Source: Odiellus spinosus (lineage: Eukaryota > Arthropoda > Arachnida > Opiliones > Phalangiidae). From it: 64,000 bases of DNA. Position numbers and translations under genes: made by a program. This document shows positions 32,603-44,151 of this stretch, piece after piece (the stretch's first letter is position 1; each line of letters starts with the position of its first letter). The stretch lies in the NCBI GenBank assembly GCA_963920705.1, contig OY987231.1:21429024-21493023 (forward strand), in the 5' to 3' direction. Below the pieces are notes generated by a model, which worked only from the letters and a program-made list of their open reading frames with translations, did not search any database and was not told the origin of the DNA.

Positions 32603-34388
32603 TTAGTCATAAGTACTTTAAATCTATTGGTTATTGGTAATTAATTAGTTTTTAATTTATTATAATTAATACTAGAATCTTTAAAAGAAACATTTTTTAT
32701 TAAATTAGACTATTTTAACTTTTTTTTTTTTTTTTGTTTTTTTTTCCCCACAGAATATCTGAAGGATTGAGGAACCGTGGTTTTTAAAATCTTCAAAACC
32801 TTTTTCTCTCGAGGAACTCCGTGTGAACTCCGTTTCTTTGTGTTTCGTGCCATGGATAATATTATAATCAAGTTTCATCGAGTGGAGTTTTAAAAAAATC
32901 GACATGTCCAACGGATTTTAGTTTTTGATTTCAACTCGTCCAACTTTCTCGTAAACTGCTCAATCGTTCTTCAAGAACTTCTACATGTAAGCTAAATCTT
33001 TTTTTTTTCATCGTGTTGTCTCATTTTGGAGGGTCATCGAACTTAAAAATTGGACTAAAAGGTCCTAATTGGGTTTAAAGGTCAGGGAAAACTAAACGAA
33101 TTTCATAATTGGATTCAAAAGGTCGGTTAAATGGACAGTGACTTTAATTATCACGCTAAAAATTAACTGCTGCCAAATTACTTTAAGATAGCGTATGTTC
33201 AAGAAAAGTTGGGTAATGTTAACAAGTTAATTTTGTGGCAACCCGAATCATGAAACTGATTCTAACTGCATATTTTAAGTATGAAACACAAAGCTATATG
33301 TCGAAACGAAAAAATCCCACGTGGCTATCGTCATCGAATTACATATTTTTGTTGTAGCACGTAGCTATTGCTATACGTAAAGCGTTAAATGAACTGTTTG
33401 GGTAGTTCTTAAACTCTATCCGGTGAGAATACCTCATTCTATTATTCTATATAACTAGTGACACGTGTTCGGTAGGCTCTGACGTCAGACTATTTAAGGG
33501 CTGATACCATAAGTTACTAAAAGTTACTGTTTTAGAAAAAGGCTACTAAAGGTTACTATTTTTGTAATTTTCTTACTAAAAGTAACTATTTTCATAATTA
33601 GACAAGTTTTCAAGGGAAACTTGAGCGGAAAAATATATTTTCTAGCATAATTTGTTTCGCGATACCACGTACATTTAACAATAAGGATTACCGAGAATAA
33701 ATTTAAACTGAAAAATCACTACGTTTTGGGCGGGATTTCACAGAAACCTTTTGATATTATAGTGGGTTGCATTCAAATATGACAATATATTTTCTGTGAC
33801 TAAATCGTCCCTGCCTATTAAATTTCAAATGTCCGTAACATTTTTCTGCAACCTCCTAGACATAAACCGATTGCACCATTAGAAAGTAGACATTCCGTAT
33901 ATTATTTTAAGATCATAAAATTATGTTTCGCCACTCGATATAAATCGAGCAAAAGTCCAAAAACGAGCCCTACATTAAAAGGTAAATGGCCTTAAATCTT
34001 TTTCTGCGACCACTTATCTAGGCATAAAGCGATTGCCCCATTAGCAGCACTCAAAACACTAAGACAATATGCCAATAAATATTATTGCAAGTCTGTGATT
34101 AAACCGTCCCGGTTTTTAAAACTCATGTCATAAATTCGTGCTAAACGACTCGTTTTTAGTTACTATATATTTGGTTACTATTTTCAGTAAAATTAAGGCA
34201 AGCTTTCATTATCACCCCTGCGATTTCTGATTTATTAATTAATATTTTAGCCAATCTCCTCTCCCCTTGGCTATATTTGAATATATGTAGACACGGTAGC
34301 GCAAATAGCAGGAATGAAACGTCAACATACTGATCAGTTATTATACATCATTTGAGGATTAGGCTTACCTTGTTTGCAACGAATGTCG
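32603..34388. other. AT-rich stretch with degenerate repeats
   Basis: Repeated GTTACTAAAAG-type motifs lie at 33510-33590. Degenerate blocks TTTTTCTGC.ACC, CATAAA.CGATTGC.CCATT and CTGTGA.TAAA.CGTCCC recur between 33784 and 34115 with spacings of about 157 and 299 bp, suggesting an old tandem repeat of about 150 bp. No exon is supported. Confidence 0.4.
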
Positions 34389-34395
34389 GTATTAG

Positions 34396-34687
34396 CAAGA
34401 AGGATCAGATAAGGAGAGGAAAAGTGGGATCGGCGCGGCTCCTACTGCGTCGGCCTAAACTCCCACTCTGGGAGAACGGGGGACAGACGGGGGTAGAGAT
34501 GCTTCGTGGTAAATTGTTGTCACGTGGGTAAAACGAATCCTTTATGAGACGCGCTAGCTAGCGACCACGTGACAACAGTTTACCTCGAGAATTTCCTGTC
34601 CCCCCTTTCCACCCGAGTGGGAGGTTGGCTCTTCTGTCTCTAACTCAACGCAGCCCCACTTTTCCTCTCCTTATCTGATCCTTCTTG
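34396..34687 (-). mobile_element. Family A element, copy A2
   Basis: It is 292 bp, inverted relative to A1, with the perfect 7-bp duplication GTATTAG (34389-34395, 34688-34694). The terminal 32 bp are identical to those of A1 in both arms. Confidence 0.93.
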
Positions 34688-34694
34688 GTATTAG

Positions 34695-35145
34695 TCTTGG
34701 CACAAACGAGGGAATTATTCTTACCTGGTTTAGATTAAAAAGCGGTATTAGACTTTGTAGGCTTCGCGAGTGTAACCAAATAATTAGACTTTTTTATGTA
34801 CAATATTTATTAGCCGTGATACAATCAGATATGTGTCACACACTTTGATTTTTGTACAGTTATGTACAAAAACATCCGACGCAAAACATTTCTTTAAGCC
34901 CAAATATTGTTTGGAAACATTATAGATATTAATTATATTAGATAATAATAATAATAAAGAAACGCGAATAAATTTTATAATATATAATACACCAAACAAC
35001 GGCGGCATTACGCGTGATTGATAAACCAACTCTCGCAGCGGACTCGTATAAATTAACCCCAACTTCGAAGCGAGTCGTATTTAGAGGGAGAGTGTATTAT
35101 AAATCGGTATTGATTAATTGAGTCACGTTCCACTAGTTCATCGAA

Positions 35146-35189
<44 letters not shown>

Positions 35190-35342
35190 GAAGAGGACAG
35201 TAATGTCAACCATGATGGAAATCCGAGGGGGCGAGAAGATGGTACACAGACGAGTCAAATAATCGAGTTCATTCCGTCGCGGTATCGTTATAAAGAGCTA
35301 TATATATATAGGAGTTCAATCAGAGTCCGAGGCTCGTATAGC
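34695..35342. other. AT-rich stretch with a long (TA)n
   Basis: (TA)n occupies 35149-35187. A consensus-like minus-strand donor (CCAG|GTAAGA) lies near 34717, without a confirmed open exon upstream. A 92-codon minus frame (34784-35062) starts at TTG and is not supported. Confidence 0.4.
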
Positions 35343-35589
35343 TTTATTGGTTAAACAAAAAGGCGGAATAGCGAATACCCCCCACACTTTTCCTCGTTCA
35401 ATCCAAGTGAATCCGCAATAGTTGGGATAAGATTGAAGACGAAGAAAGAAAAAGAGGATATCGCACTCTTCTATACAAATAACATTCTAGGATTTCTTCT
35501 CCCCCCCTCCCCCCTTTTTCCAATCTTCTTTGCCAATTACCGGCTGTAGCTCACACCATCAAAGCCTCGTACGGTCTGTCTCTAGGATC
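35343..35589 (-). CDS. Possible last exon with 3' UTR and poly-A signal
   Basis: On the minus strand a pyrimidine-rich acceptor (TTTTTTGTTTGCAG, AG at 35591-35590) is followed by twelve codons DPRDRPYEALMV and a TGA (35553-35551), exactly in phase 0. About 200 bp further on, AATAAA lies at 35348-35343. This acceptor-stop-AATAAA order is what a terminal exon looks like, but only 12 residues support it. Family B copies begin 266 bp upstream (in the minus-strand sense). Confidence 0.38.
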
Positions 35590-35854
35590 CTGCAAACAAA
35601 AAAAAAGAAACAAGATGGATAAGATGACTTAAAAAAACCTTTTTGGGAAAGAAAATGTCAATAGATTAAGAGGTTTAATCAAAGCGTATGTTCCCATTAA
35701 GTACATTTTTTTGGTAAATAGTACCTTACTTTAAGATAATTACTTTAACAAACAGTAATAGTAATGGTAGCCTCTCATCCAATAAAAGGGATATAATGGA
35801 TTGAACTACAAAGCTCATTATAGTTACTTAAATTCTAAGACATTTAGATACGTT

Positions 35855-36191
35855 CAGAAGCCGATGAAACCCTCCTTTGAAGTCTATTACTCCCTGGTCT
35901 TGTCTACCCCTCTCTGTATGGGTTATTCTCAAAAGGCGCGATTCGTACGCCTCCTGACGGTAGATGTTTTCGGAGCGGGAGTTCGTCGAGCGAATATCTC
36001 TAGCAGCCTTGGAGTTCGTCCAAAAAACGTCGTCGTTTGTGGAGAGAGAGAATTTCCAATTTTCCGTAGACAGGGAGGATGAAGTAGGACCCCTTCTAAC
36101 TCGTAAAATTGGGAATTTTACCCATACAGAGAGGAGATCTATATGGAACATTGGAGTAGTAGACTTCAAAGGAGGGTTTCATCGGCTTCTG
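35855..36191 (+). mobile_element. Family B element, copy B2 (hybrid flanks)
   Basis: It is full length (337 bp), but the flanks do not match: ATACGTT on the left (35848-35854) and GTAAAGT on the right (36192-36198). ATACGTT is instead found at the right end of B3 (37928-37934). This indicates recombination between copies or movement as part of a larger unit. Confidence 0.88.
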
Positions 36192-36198
36192 GTAAAGT

Positions 36199-37617
36199 TC
36201 ATATAGTTTAAGACTCGTTGAATAGAAAAACCTGACACTGGTTAATACACTTCATACGTTGTTTTTCCAATCTACTGTTGAAAACACTTCATTCCCGCAA
36301 CGCTCTTATTATACCGAGAAACCCAAAAACCGAAAGGTATTATTGTTACAAAAGGCAAAGAATAAAACGATATAAGAAACAGCCCGCTCTAAGAGAATAG
36401 GATTCTCGGAGGATGGAGGGACGCGAGAGGACTGATACGGAGCCTATATAAGACACCTTTCGGAGCTCCTACCCGATTTATTGTACGCCTATTGACGTTC
36501 GGGGGATGGAAGGATGGTATTAGGGCCGGAAGAAAAATGAGCTCATCATTGTAAATAGGTTTCACTCTATCGACATTCCCTAGTGCCAGAATTCAGCCGG
36601 CTCCCGCGGCAATCCCGGTTAGAATGGTAGCTCTCCCATCCTCCTAAGATTCCGCTAGCTCGTAATATTGGTTTGGGAACCGGGCTCATCGGACGCCTCC
36701 TCTAATTGAAGGCTACGTGGCGCGTTCTTGGCATTGACAGGCTCCGGCCTCAAATTAGATTGGGATTGTTAGAACGATAGACGGCCGGCCTTTCCTTGCC
36801 GCGATGGCCCCTTTTGTGAATGAGTAATTGGGGGTTACCTTCTAGCCGCGTTAAGCCTAGTTTCACCGAAACCACGTTACAGACGCGACTCCTCCCGACG
36901 CTCGACCGAATAGGCCTAAGGGGGCCTAAGGACCGCATTGTTTGGCCATATCCCCCCACCCCCCTGGCGAATTTATTAATGAGTCCCTCAACTATATAGA
37001 CAACTATATAGACGGCTATAAAGCCGCTTTCGCGAAAGGTGACTAATAATAGACGCCTTTGACAAATAAGACGCTTGGGAATTAAGAGGGCGCTGATAAA
37101 TATTGCCCGTTAGGGATGGGACTTTATGGACGCGAAGGGAAAGCTTTATATTTAAGGCTGGTTATATACGTTTAATAATCGTCTTTTGTTCTTTGGATAT
37201 ACTTCGACCTATATATTAGACGATACAAGCGGTTTGCCCATATCCCCGTTCTAAAGATTAACCGAAGAACGGCTTCCTTCTTCTTTAAAGGAGTGGCTGT
37301 TGATTGCTAGAATAATTTGAGGTGAAATTCCGTAACTGTATATGATTAATTTATTTATAAGGAAAGTGCTACAAGTAAAGTTTGCTCGCGTTTATAATAT
37401 TAGGCCTAAACTGTATATTATTAGAAGAACATTTAGTCAGGATCCCACTTTCCTTTTGTATGAAAATAAAGTTTTGGTAAAATTAAATCTCAATAATAAA
37501 TTACTATTAAATCTTAAACCTAATTAGATGGTAAATTAAGTTATTTTAATCTTAACTACATCACAGAATTCTGGATTTTCTCATAAATTCTGTCGCATTG
37601 TATACTTTCCAAATTAC
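36199..37617. other. GC-richer unique segment between B2 and B3
   Basis: It is about 1.4 kb, and GC is markedly higher from 36420 to 37100 than around it. A TATATAAG lies near 36449 on the plus strand. A 69-codon minus-strand frame (36750-36959) has no splice or start support. If B2 and B3 moved together this would be their cargo. Confidence 0.4.
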
Positions 37618-37624
37618 CTTATAT

Positions 37625-37927
37625 CAGAAGCCGATGAAACCCTCCTTTGAAGTCTATTACTCCCGGGTCTTGTCTACCCCTCTCTGTATGGGTTATTCTC
37701 AAAAGGCGCGATCCGTACGCCTCCTAACGGTAGATGTTTTCGGAGCGGGAGCTCGTCGAGCGAATATCTCTAGCAGCCTTGGAGTTCGTCCAAAAAACGT
37801 CGTCGTTTGTGGAGAGAGAGAATTTCCAATTTTCCGTAGACAGGGGGGGAATTTTACCCATGTAGAGAGGAGCGCTATATGGAACATTGGAGCAGTAGAC
37901 TTCAAAGAAGGGTTTCATCGGCTTCTG
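37625..37927 (+). mobile_element. Family B element, copy B3 (chimeric)
   Basis: 303 bp. The left flank is CTTATAT (37618-37624) and the right flank ATACGTT (37928-37934). The left 225 bp run to a run of seven G (37843-37849). The next 34 bp of a normal copy are missing and the right 78 bp follow. The left 225 bp plus the 113 bp of B4 after its own G run add up to 338 bp, a full element, and B4 has the matching CTTATAT on its right. Confidence 0.88.
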
Positions 37928-38042
37928 ATACGTTCTATATCTTTAACTTATTTCTTACATAGTCAATTATATCTCGACTTGGCAGCACGAGTGAAAGCTA
38001 GACTATATCTGTTATCGCTATGATTTATGCTACCAACTCGAG
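37928..38042. other. Captured flank between B3 and B4
   Basis: ATACGTT followed by 108 bp of unique sequence, ending at the duplicated CAGGGGGG of B4. This looks like DNA copied from beside another B element. Confidence 0.55.
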
Positions 38043-38163
38043 CAGGGGGGATGAAGTAGGACCCCTTCTAACTCGTAAAATTGGGAATTTTACCCATACA
38101 GAGAGGAACGCTATATGGAACATTGGAGTAGTAGACTTCAAAGGAGGGTTTCATCGGCTTCTG
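38043..38163 (+). mobile_element. Family B right-end fragment, B4
   Basis: It starts exactly at the internal CAGGGGGG of the family, continues to the right terminus, and is followed by CTTATAT (38164-38170), the same heptamer that precedes B3. Confidence 0.9.
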
Positions 38164-38170
38164 CTTATAT

Positions 38171-39648
38171 CAACAGCTTTATTAACTCGTGTATATAGCA
38201 AAAATTAACGACTTCTCGCGATAATACACCTGTTAAAATAAATGAATAGTAAGATTTAACGAAGCCCAATCGATCGCGAATAGTCAATTTTATTATATAC
38301 TTTATTTTCATCACTGCACCCCAATTCGGTACGCAACCTCAATTCGTATTATCGAACGGTTAGGTTCGTAATAATTCTCATCGGAAAACTTTTAGAGTTC
38401 TCTTTGTAGTCGCCAGCTCGATCGGTTTCCTTCCGTTTAATATCGCGGGCTTTTCGCTAGCGCTAATTGAATGAAACGAATAGAAGAGATTTCGTTTCAT
38501 CTGATTAATGGACTTTTTTTTTCTAATTGACTTTTTCGCCACTCCCTCTCGCGCGTATATTTCCATTCAACAAAGCGTATGAAATGGTTTGGTACGGAAA
38601 CCGAGGGAGTTCGAGCCATATACGGAAAGGAAATGAATTGATTGCCAATTTAGTCCCCTCAGTCGATCGTTTCGAATTGAACCCTGGATATGATCGTGAT
38701 CGATCGTTGCGAACGACAGAAAAGAAAAAAAAAAAAAAAAAAAAATGGGAAAGGTTGGTTTTTATTCTTACTGGCTCTGATGGGCGCGATAGTTGCGAGG
38801 GGAAAAAAGGTGGGATTAAGACTCGTTCATACGTAACTATTATAAGAAAACGTCAGAAGCACAGTTTTACAAACACAACGATAAAGTAGTATGCAATTTT
38901 TGGTTTTGTAAAAGCGATTTTTGATTGATTATTTACTGTTAAAAATTGGCATTTCTTTAAGCTAGAAATCAATTTTTTTACCTTATTTGAAAAGTAGGTT
39001 TAACTGGGATTCATTGGAGTTTGAAATCTTACCGTTATACAATCTCCGTTCCTGTTTTATTTCGACAGCGTAACGTTTCCAACTATATAGGCTTAATATA
39101 GGGCCGTGCTTTGCACGTTGGCCTACTCTACTAATAGTAAATTAAATATTTATATATTAAAACCCACCCTTGAAAAGTTAGTTTATATATAGAACATGTT
39201 TTTCATATATTTAAATGTTTCCCATAGCAAGTCTGGATTCTTCCAAATATAGCTTAGTATTTGTTTGAATTTGAGTGCGCCTGTAGAAGTGTTTCAACCG
39301 TAGATCTTTGGTGTTCAATGAGAAAACCACGAGTAGGAACTTATAGTTAATGCTTTTAGGGTCTGAATAATTAAATTCGCAGTGCATGCTATTTAAATTT
39401 TATCGTAAAGATATCATCGGAGAATATATAGAAGCTTTTCACTCGATCAAAGAAGGGACCAAAAATGACCTTTAAACCTTTTTAGTTTTGGTTTTAATGA
39501 GGTTTTAGCAACAATTTACAGGCTACCCATATCTCTTCTTACATCTGACAGTCATTATAATTTTCAAATGATGTTTAATTATAAATAATTTAGCATAAAT
39601 ATTGCCATTTAGTACGAACTAGCTCCGCGAGCAATCGGCCGAACGAAA
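38171..39648. other. AT-rich stretch, nothing recognised
   Basis: A 120-codon plus-strand frame at 38527-38889 includes a 22-A run and is not supported as a gene. No repeat family was identified. Confidence 0.4.
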
Positions 39649-40377
39649 CTATTGACGTTTTTTTTTCTTGAAAGAGACAAAAAAATATTCGATAGGGTAT
39701 GGTACGGTCGTAACGAATCCGTTTTTGGACTCTATATATATCGAGAGCTCGAATGATACGCCTGGCTTCCATATCAGGCTGATAAAGATAGCTCGTGTCG
39801 TTCTCGTCAGGGGATCTCTAGCCCTCCTCTCTACAGTATTATCCTCTATTCCGAAAGCGCTATCTCTCTGTCTCTCGACTCTCTCTCTCTCTCTTCCCTT
39901 CTGTCTCCGAGTCTCAATCCGAGCTAAAAGAGAAAGACCCCGTTCGTGACCTCCGCTTGATTGATGAGTCCCAGTCCGCGAAGGCGGCGGAACACCGACA
40001 CCCGTTTTGCCTTTTGGTTCGTCGTCTTTTTCTACTATCCTATAGCTTTTTCGCTTATTTCGCGAATGTGGATAGCTGGCGTATCTACGCCTATACCGCG
40101 AACTGGTACTCCTAAAACCCTTTCTCGGTCTCTCCCATCCGTAAATTCTCCTTGGACAAACTCTCCAGAGGGAAGAAAAAGGTGTCACCCGAGTCAAATT
40201 TTCCCAACGAATAGATTGGTAAATTGAGAAGGTTTCGGTAAAGAGGTTTTTGGCACGTAATGCTAAAGAGTTATTTTTTTTTTTCTCTTTCCCCTCGGTG
40301 ATGAAAATTATTAGTTTTAGACAAAATCTTACGAAATCTTCATTTGATAAGAAATTTATTGAAAAGTATATGTTCAT
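39649..40377 (-). CDS. Longest non-repetitive open frame (242 codons), unidentified
   Basis: A minus-strand frame from ATG at 40377 to the stop at 39649. The first 60 residues look AT-driven, and the middle is strongly basic and Ser/Arg/Pro-rich (GFRSTSSRYRRRYASYPH, KDDEPKGKTGVGVPPPS). A GAGA repeat makes an RERERVER stretch. An acceptor (CTTTTTCTTCCCTCTGGAG) about 195 bp into the frame suggests the real exon may start near 40183. The length exceeds chance expectation, but overlapping plus-strand frames of 93 and 88 codons show that this pocket is GC-rich and stop-poor in general. No domain was recognised. Confidence 0.33.
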   Translation of the reverse strand: MNIYFSINFLSNEDFVRFCLKLIIFITEGKEKKKNNSLALRAKNLFTETFSIYQSIRWENLTRVTPFSSLWRVCPRRIYGWERPRKGFRSTSSRYRRRYASYPHSRNKRKSYRIVEKDDEPKGKTGVGVPPPSRTGTHQSSGGHERGLSLLARIETRRQKGRERERVERQRDSAFGIEDNTVERRARDPLTRTTRAIFISLIWKPGVSFELSIYIESKNGFVTTVPYPIEYFFVSFKKKKRQ

Positions 40378-40930
40378 TTCGATTTCTATATAGTTTTAAC
40401 ATATTTCCCTCAGGATCAGTACTCAACATTTGGGGAAAAAAAAAAAAAAAATATTCCGAGTAAAGTTACTAGAAATAAGGTCAAGCATCCCTTTGGGCAG
40501 AAAAAAAAAAGTTTTTTTTTTTCTTTATTTTACTATTTGAAACCCGAATCGTCGCTCCCTTTTTATCTAAGATGAATAGAAAAGCTTTCTATTGATTTTC
40601 GAAATTAAACAAAGCTAAAGATTGAATGAGAAAAGGTTAAAGTTGAAGGATTTACTACTAATTTATTGAAATTATTAAATATTAATTTGATATCCTGTAT
40701 CATATAAAGATAATATTTTGAAAAGTACACTAGGAAGATTTGTAACAAAACATACAATTGTTATCAATCGATTTTGATTTGATAGAATATTCTACTAGAA
40801 GCCTTAGGTCATCATCCTAGTTAATTTTCTATGAATTTTTGAAGAATAAAATTTTAAGCCCTGAAAATCTTATTCGAGAGATTCTCCATCTAAATTATTT
40901 ATACCAAGAATCCATTCAGGTTCCAGATTT
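40378..40930. other. AT-rich stretch, nothing recognised
   Basis: It holds A runs near 40437 and 40501 and no supported feature. Confidence 0.45.
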
Positions 40931-42497
40931 AACATGGCGAAATCTGAATTTAAAATATTTTATTTTGACAAAACTGATTAACGGATTGGTCTCAACTCGC
41001 TTTAATGGAAATAGGACCCCGAAATGAACCGAAATCCATCAAAAAAAGTTCCAGATTCGAAACTTTATTTTTGACATTTTGGAAATCCGCGAAAAACTCA
41101 AAACTTCATTTTCACTTTTTTGGTTTTTTCGAAAATGAGCAAAAATAAAGTTTCGAATCTGGAACTTTTTTTGGTGGATTTCGGTTCATTTCGGGGTCCT
41201 ATTTCCATTAAAGCGAGTTGAGACCAATCCGTTAGTTAGTTTTGCCAAAATAAAATATTTAAAATCCAGATTTTGTCATGCTAATCTCCATAAGGCGCCA
41301 ATAAGGTATTATTTTGAGTATTTGGTTGATTTTAACCGGGTTTTTTTCTCCTTAAAAGACATTTAAACGATATAATTATAATTTACGTAACTAATTACGA
41401 TGAAAAAACCAGGTTAAAAGCAACCAAATACTCCAAATAATACCTTATTGGCACCCTATGGAGAATAACATGGCGAAATCTGAATTTAAACTATTTTATT
41501 TTGACAAAACTGATTAACGCATTGGTCTGAACTCGCTTTAATGGAAATAGGACCCCGAAATGAACCGAAATCCATCAAAAAAAGTTCCAGATTCGAAACT
41601 TTATTTTTGACATTTTGGAAATCCGCGAAAAACTCAAAACTTCATTTTCACTTTTTTGGTTTTTTCGAAAATGAGCAAAAATAAAGTTTCGAATCTGGAA
41701 CTTTTTTTGGTGGATTTCGGTTGCTTTTGGGGTCCTATTTCCATTAAAGCGAGTTGAGAGCAATCCGTTAGTTAGTTTTGCCAAAATAAAATATTTTAAA
41801 TTCAGATTTAGCCATGTTATTCTCCATAAGGCGCCAATAAGGTATTATTTGGAGTATTTGGTTGATTTTAACCGGGTTTTTTTCTCCTTAAAAGACATTT
41901 AAACGATATAATTATAATTTACGTAACTAATTACGATGAAAAAACCAGGTTAAAATCAACCAAATACTCCAAATAATACCTTATTGGCACCTTATGGAGA
42001 ATAACATGGCGAAATCTGGATTTTAAATATTTTATTTTGACAAAACTGATTAACGGATTGGTCTCAACTCGCTTTAATGGAAATAGGACCCCGAAATGAA
42101 CCGAAATCCATCAAAAAAAGTTCCAGATTCGAAACTTTATTTTTGACATTTTGGAAATCGGCGAAAAACTCAAAACTTCATTTTCACTTTTTTGTTTTTT
42201 TCGAAAATGAGCAAAAATAAAGTTTCGAATCTGGAACTTTTTTTGGTGGATTTCGGTTGCTTTTGGGGTCCTATTTCTATTAAAGCGAGTTGAGAGCAAT
42301 CCGTTAGTTAGTTTTGCCAAAATAAAATATTTAAAATCCAGATTTTGTCATGCTAATCTCCATAGGGCGCCAATAAGGTATTATTTTGAGTATTTGGTTG
42401 ATTTTAACCGGGTTTTTTTCTCCTTAAAATACATTTAAACGATATAATTATAATTTACGTAACTAATTACGATGAAAAAACCGGGTTAAAATCAAAA
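40931..42497. repeat. Three tandem 536-bp units, each made of two palindromes
   Basis: Units start at AACATGGCGAAATCTG (40931, 41467, 42003), a period of exactly 536 bp; the third unit stops inside the second palindrome. Palindrome 1 pairs GGAAATAGGACCCCGAAATG and CCAGATTCGAAACTTTATTT with their complements around a GAAAAACTCAAAAC centre. Palindrome 2 pairs CTCCATAAGGCGCCAATAAG and TATTTGGTTGATTTTAACC with theirs. Units differ only by scattered substitutions. There is no coding content. Confidence 0.93.
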
Positions 42498-43799
42498 AGT
42501 GGAGTCTTTTGATTAATTGAATGCCAAAATCTGATCTTTTCCGATATTTTTTCAGAATTTAGATGCATTTTATTTGTTACATTTGGGTTGTTCTTCGTTT
42601 ATTAGTAAATTAAAAACTATTTTAAACTTATCTCAAATTAAGTAAGTTTTCGCTATATTTCAAACTGTTCTTGAACAAAATATATAAATCTACTAAGTAA
42701 AGATAGAAAATCCCAACGACTGTATTTAAATTGACGATTAAATTTTCCCACCAAAACGAAAAAAAAAAAAATAAAAATCTATATCAGTAATAAAAACCAA
42801 CCTCGACCAAAAAAGGAGTGAATAGCTACGATATCCTTGTATATACTTGTATAGTCAAGAGATCGATACACAAACTACGAAGCCCAAAGCCAAGTTTATA
42901 GTTTTTGCGTTACGGTGAATCTAGCGCGTCTCTAGGTCTGCTATATACGACACAAAGTGCTTTTTGGCCGTTCTAGTGAAGTTTTTTTAACTCCATCCTT
43001 TAAAAAAAAAGTTTCGGGGGTAGATTTTGGTTTTAGTGGGTTTTTTCCACCAATAAGGAGGCGGAAAAAACCTAGCTAGCTTTCTCCGTGACAAAGAAAG
43101 AAATAGCCTTAATATCGAAACGCCGATATTTTCCAACTGCCCCCCGTTCCATCCCCCCTTTCGAGGCTTTTAAGTAAAAATAGCTTTTACTCAATAAAAT
43201 GACAAAGTGGAACCCACGGCATGGAACCATCTCTCTCTCTCTTATACATGTATATAGCATTTTTTAAAAAGGACCAAGCCAACCCTCTTCTAAAAATAAC
43301 ATTCGATGTTCTTTAAGAAATTCCTCGAGTCCACTTTGTGGCTCTTAATGGAAATTTTGAACCACATTTTTCATTGGAAAGAAAAATAAAAGGGACCCAG
43401 CTGAGTTTTTTATTTAGGAGAATACGGGATTTTTTTTTTTTTTTTTTTTTTTTGTTCCGCAGTAACTTTTTTTTTGACGACTCTTTTAAAATAATAAATT
43501 CTTCGTACTTTATTTCTGCTATACATTTTTTTTAATAATGTTTGGGTGAAGAAAAATCCGTATATATCAATAGTCCTGTGGTGACTTGACTTTAAGTTTA
43601 ACTGACCCATATCGTTAATGACCCTTTTTTGATCAGTTCTATACCAAAAATAAATAAAAAACGGAAAGACCGGCTAATAGTTAAATAAAATTTAATTTAA
43701 GAAATTGTAATTTAAAGCGTATAAGTAGCTATAGTTTTTCAAATATCCCTTGTTTTATTTAACAAAATATTGCTTGAATAGACCTTTAATCTACTTTCA
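42498..43799. other. AT-rich stretch, nothing recognised
   Basis: It holds a CT microsatellite near 43230 and a T run at 43430-43453. No gene is supported. Confidence 0.4.
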
Positions 43800-43806
43800 C
43801 GATTAC

Positions 43807-44144
43807 CAGAAGCCGATGAAACCCTCCTTTGAAGTCTATTACTCCCGGGTGTTGTCTACCCCTCTCTGTATGGGTTATTCTCAAAAGGCGCGATTCGTAC
43901 GCCTCCTAACGGTAGATGTTTTCGGAGCGGGAGCTCGTCGAGCGAATATCTCTAGCAGCCTCGGAGTTCGTCCAAAAAAACGTCGTCGTTTGTGGAGAGA
44001 GAGAATTTCCAATTTTCCGTAGACAGGGGGGATGAAGTAGGACCCCTTCTAACTCGTAAAATTGTGAATTTTACCCATACAGAGAGGAGCGCTATATGGA
44101 ACATTGGAGTAGTAGACTTCAAAGGAGGGTTTCATCGGCTTCTG
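43807..44144 (+). mobile_element. Family B element, copy B5, at the edge of an exon
   Basis: A full-length 338-bp copy with the perfect duplication CGATTAC (43800-43806, 44145-44151). On the minus strand the duplication GTAATCG begins right where the coding frame of 44152-44332 would meet a donor-like ATAC|GTAATC, so the insertion duplicated that site. Confidence 0.93.
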
Positions 44145-44151
44145 CGATTAC

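Noticed and set aside
34784-35062. 92-codon minus-strand ORF
   Set aside because: It starts at TTG, is dominated by Ile/Leu/Asn from AT-rich DNA and lacks supporting signals.
35801-36206. Recurring 60-140 codon frames with MKPSFEVYYS and VDFKGGFHRLL in all family B copies
   Set aside because: The same peptides recur because the copies are recent duplicates of a non-coding inverted-repeat element; the frames run through the terminal repeats and lie on both strands.
36750-36959. 69-codon minus-strand ORF in the segment between B2 and B3
   Set aside because: Low-complexity basic peptide with no start or splice evidence; the pocket is simply GC-richer.
38527-38889. 120-codon plus-strand ORF
   Set aside because: It runs through a 22-A homopolymer (poly-Lys) and has no other support.
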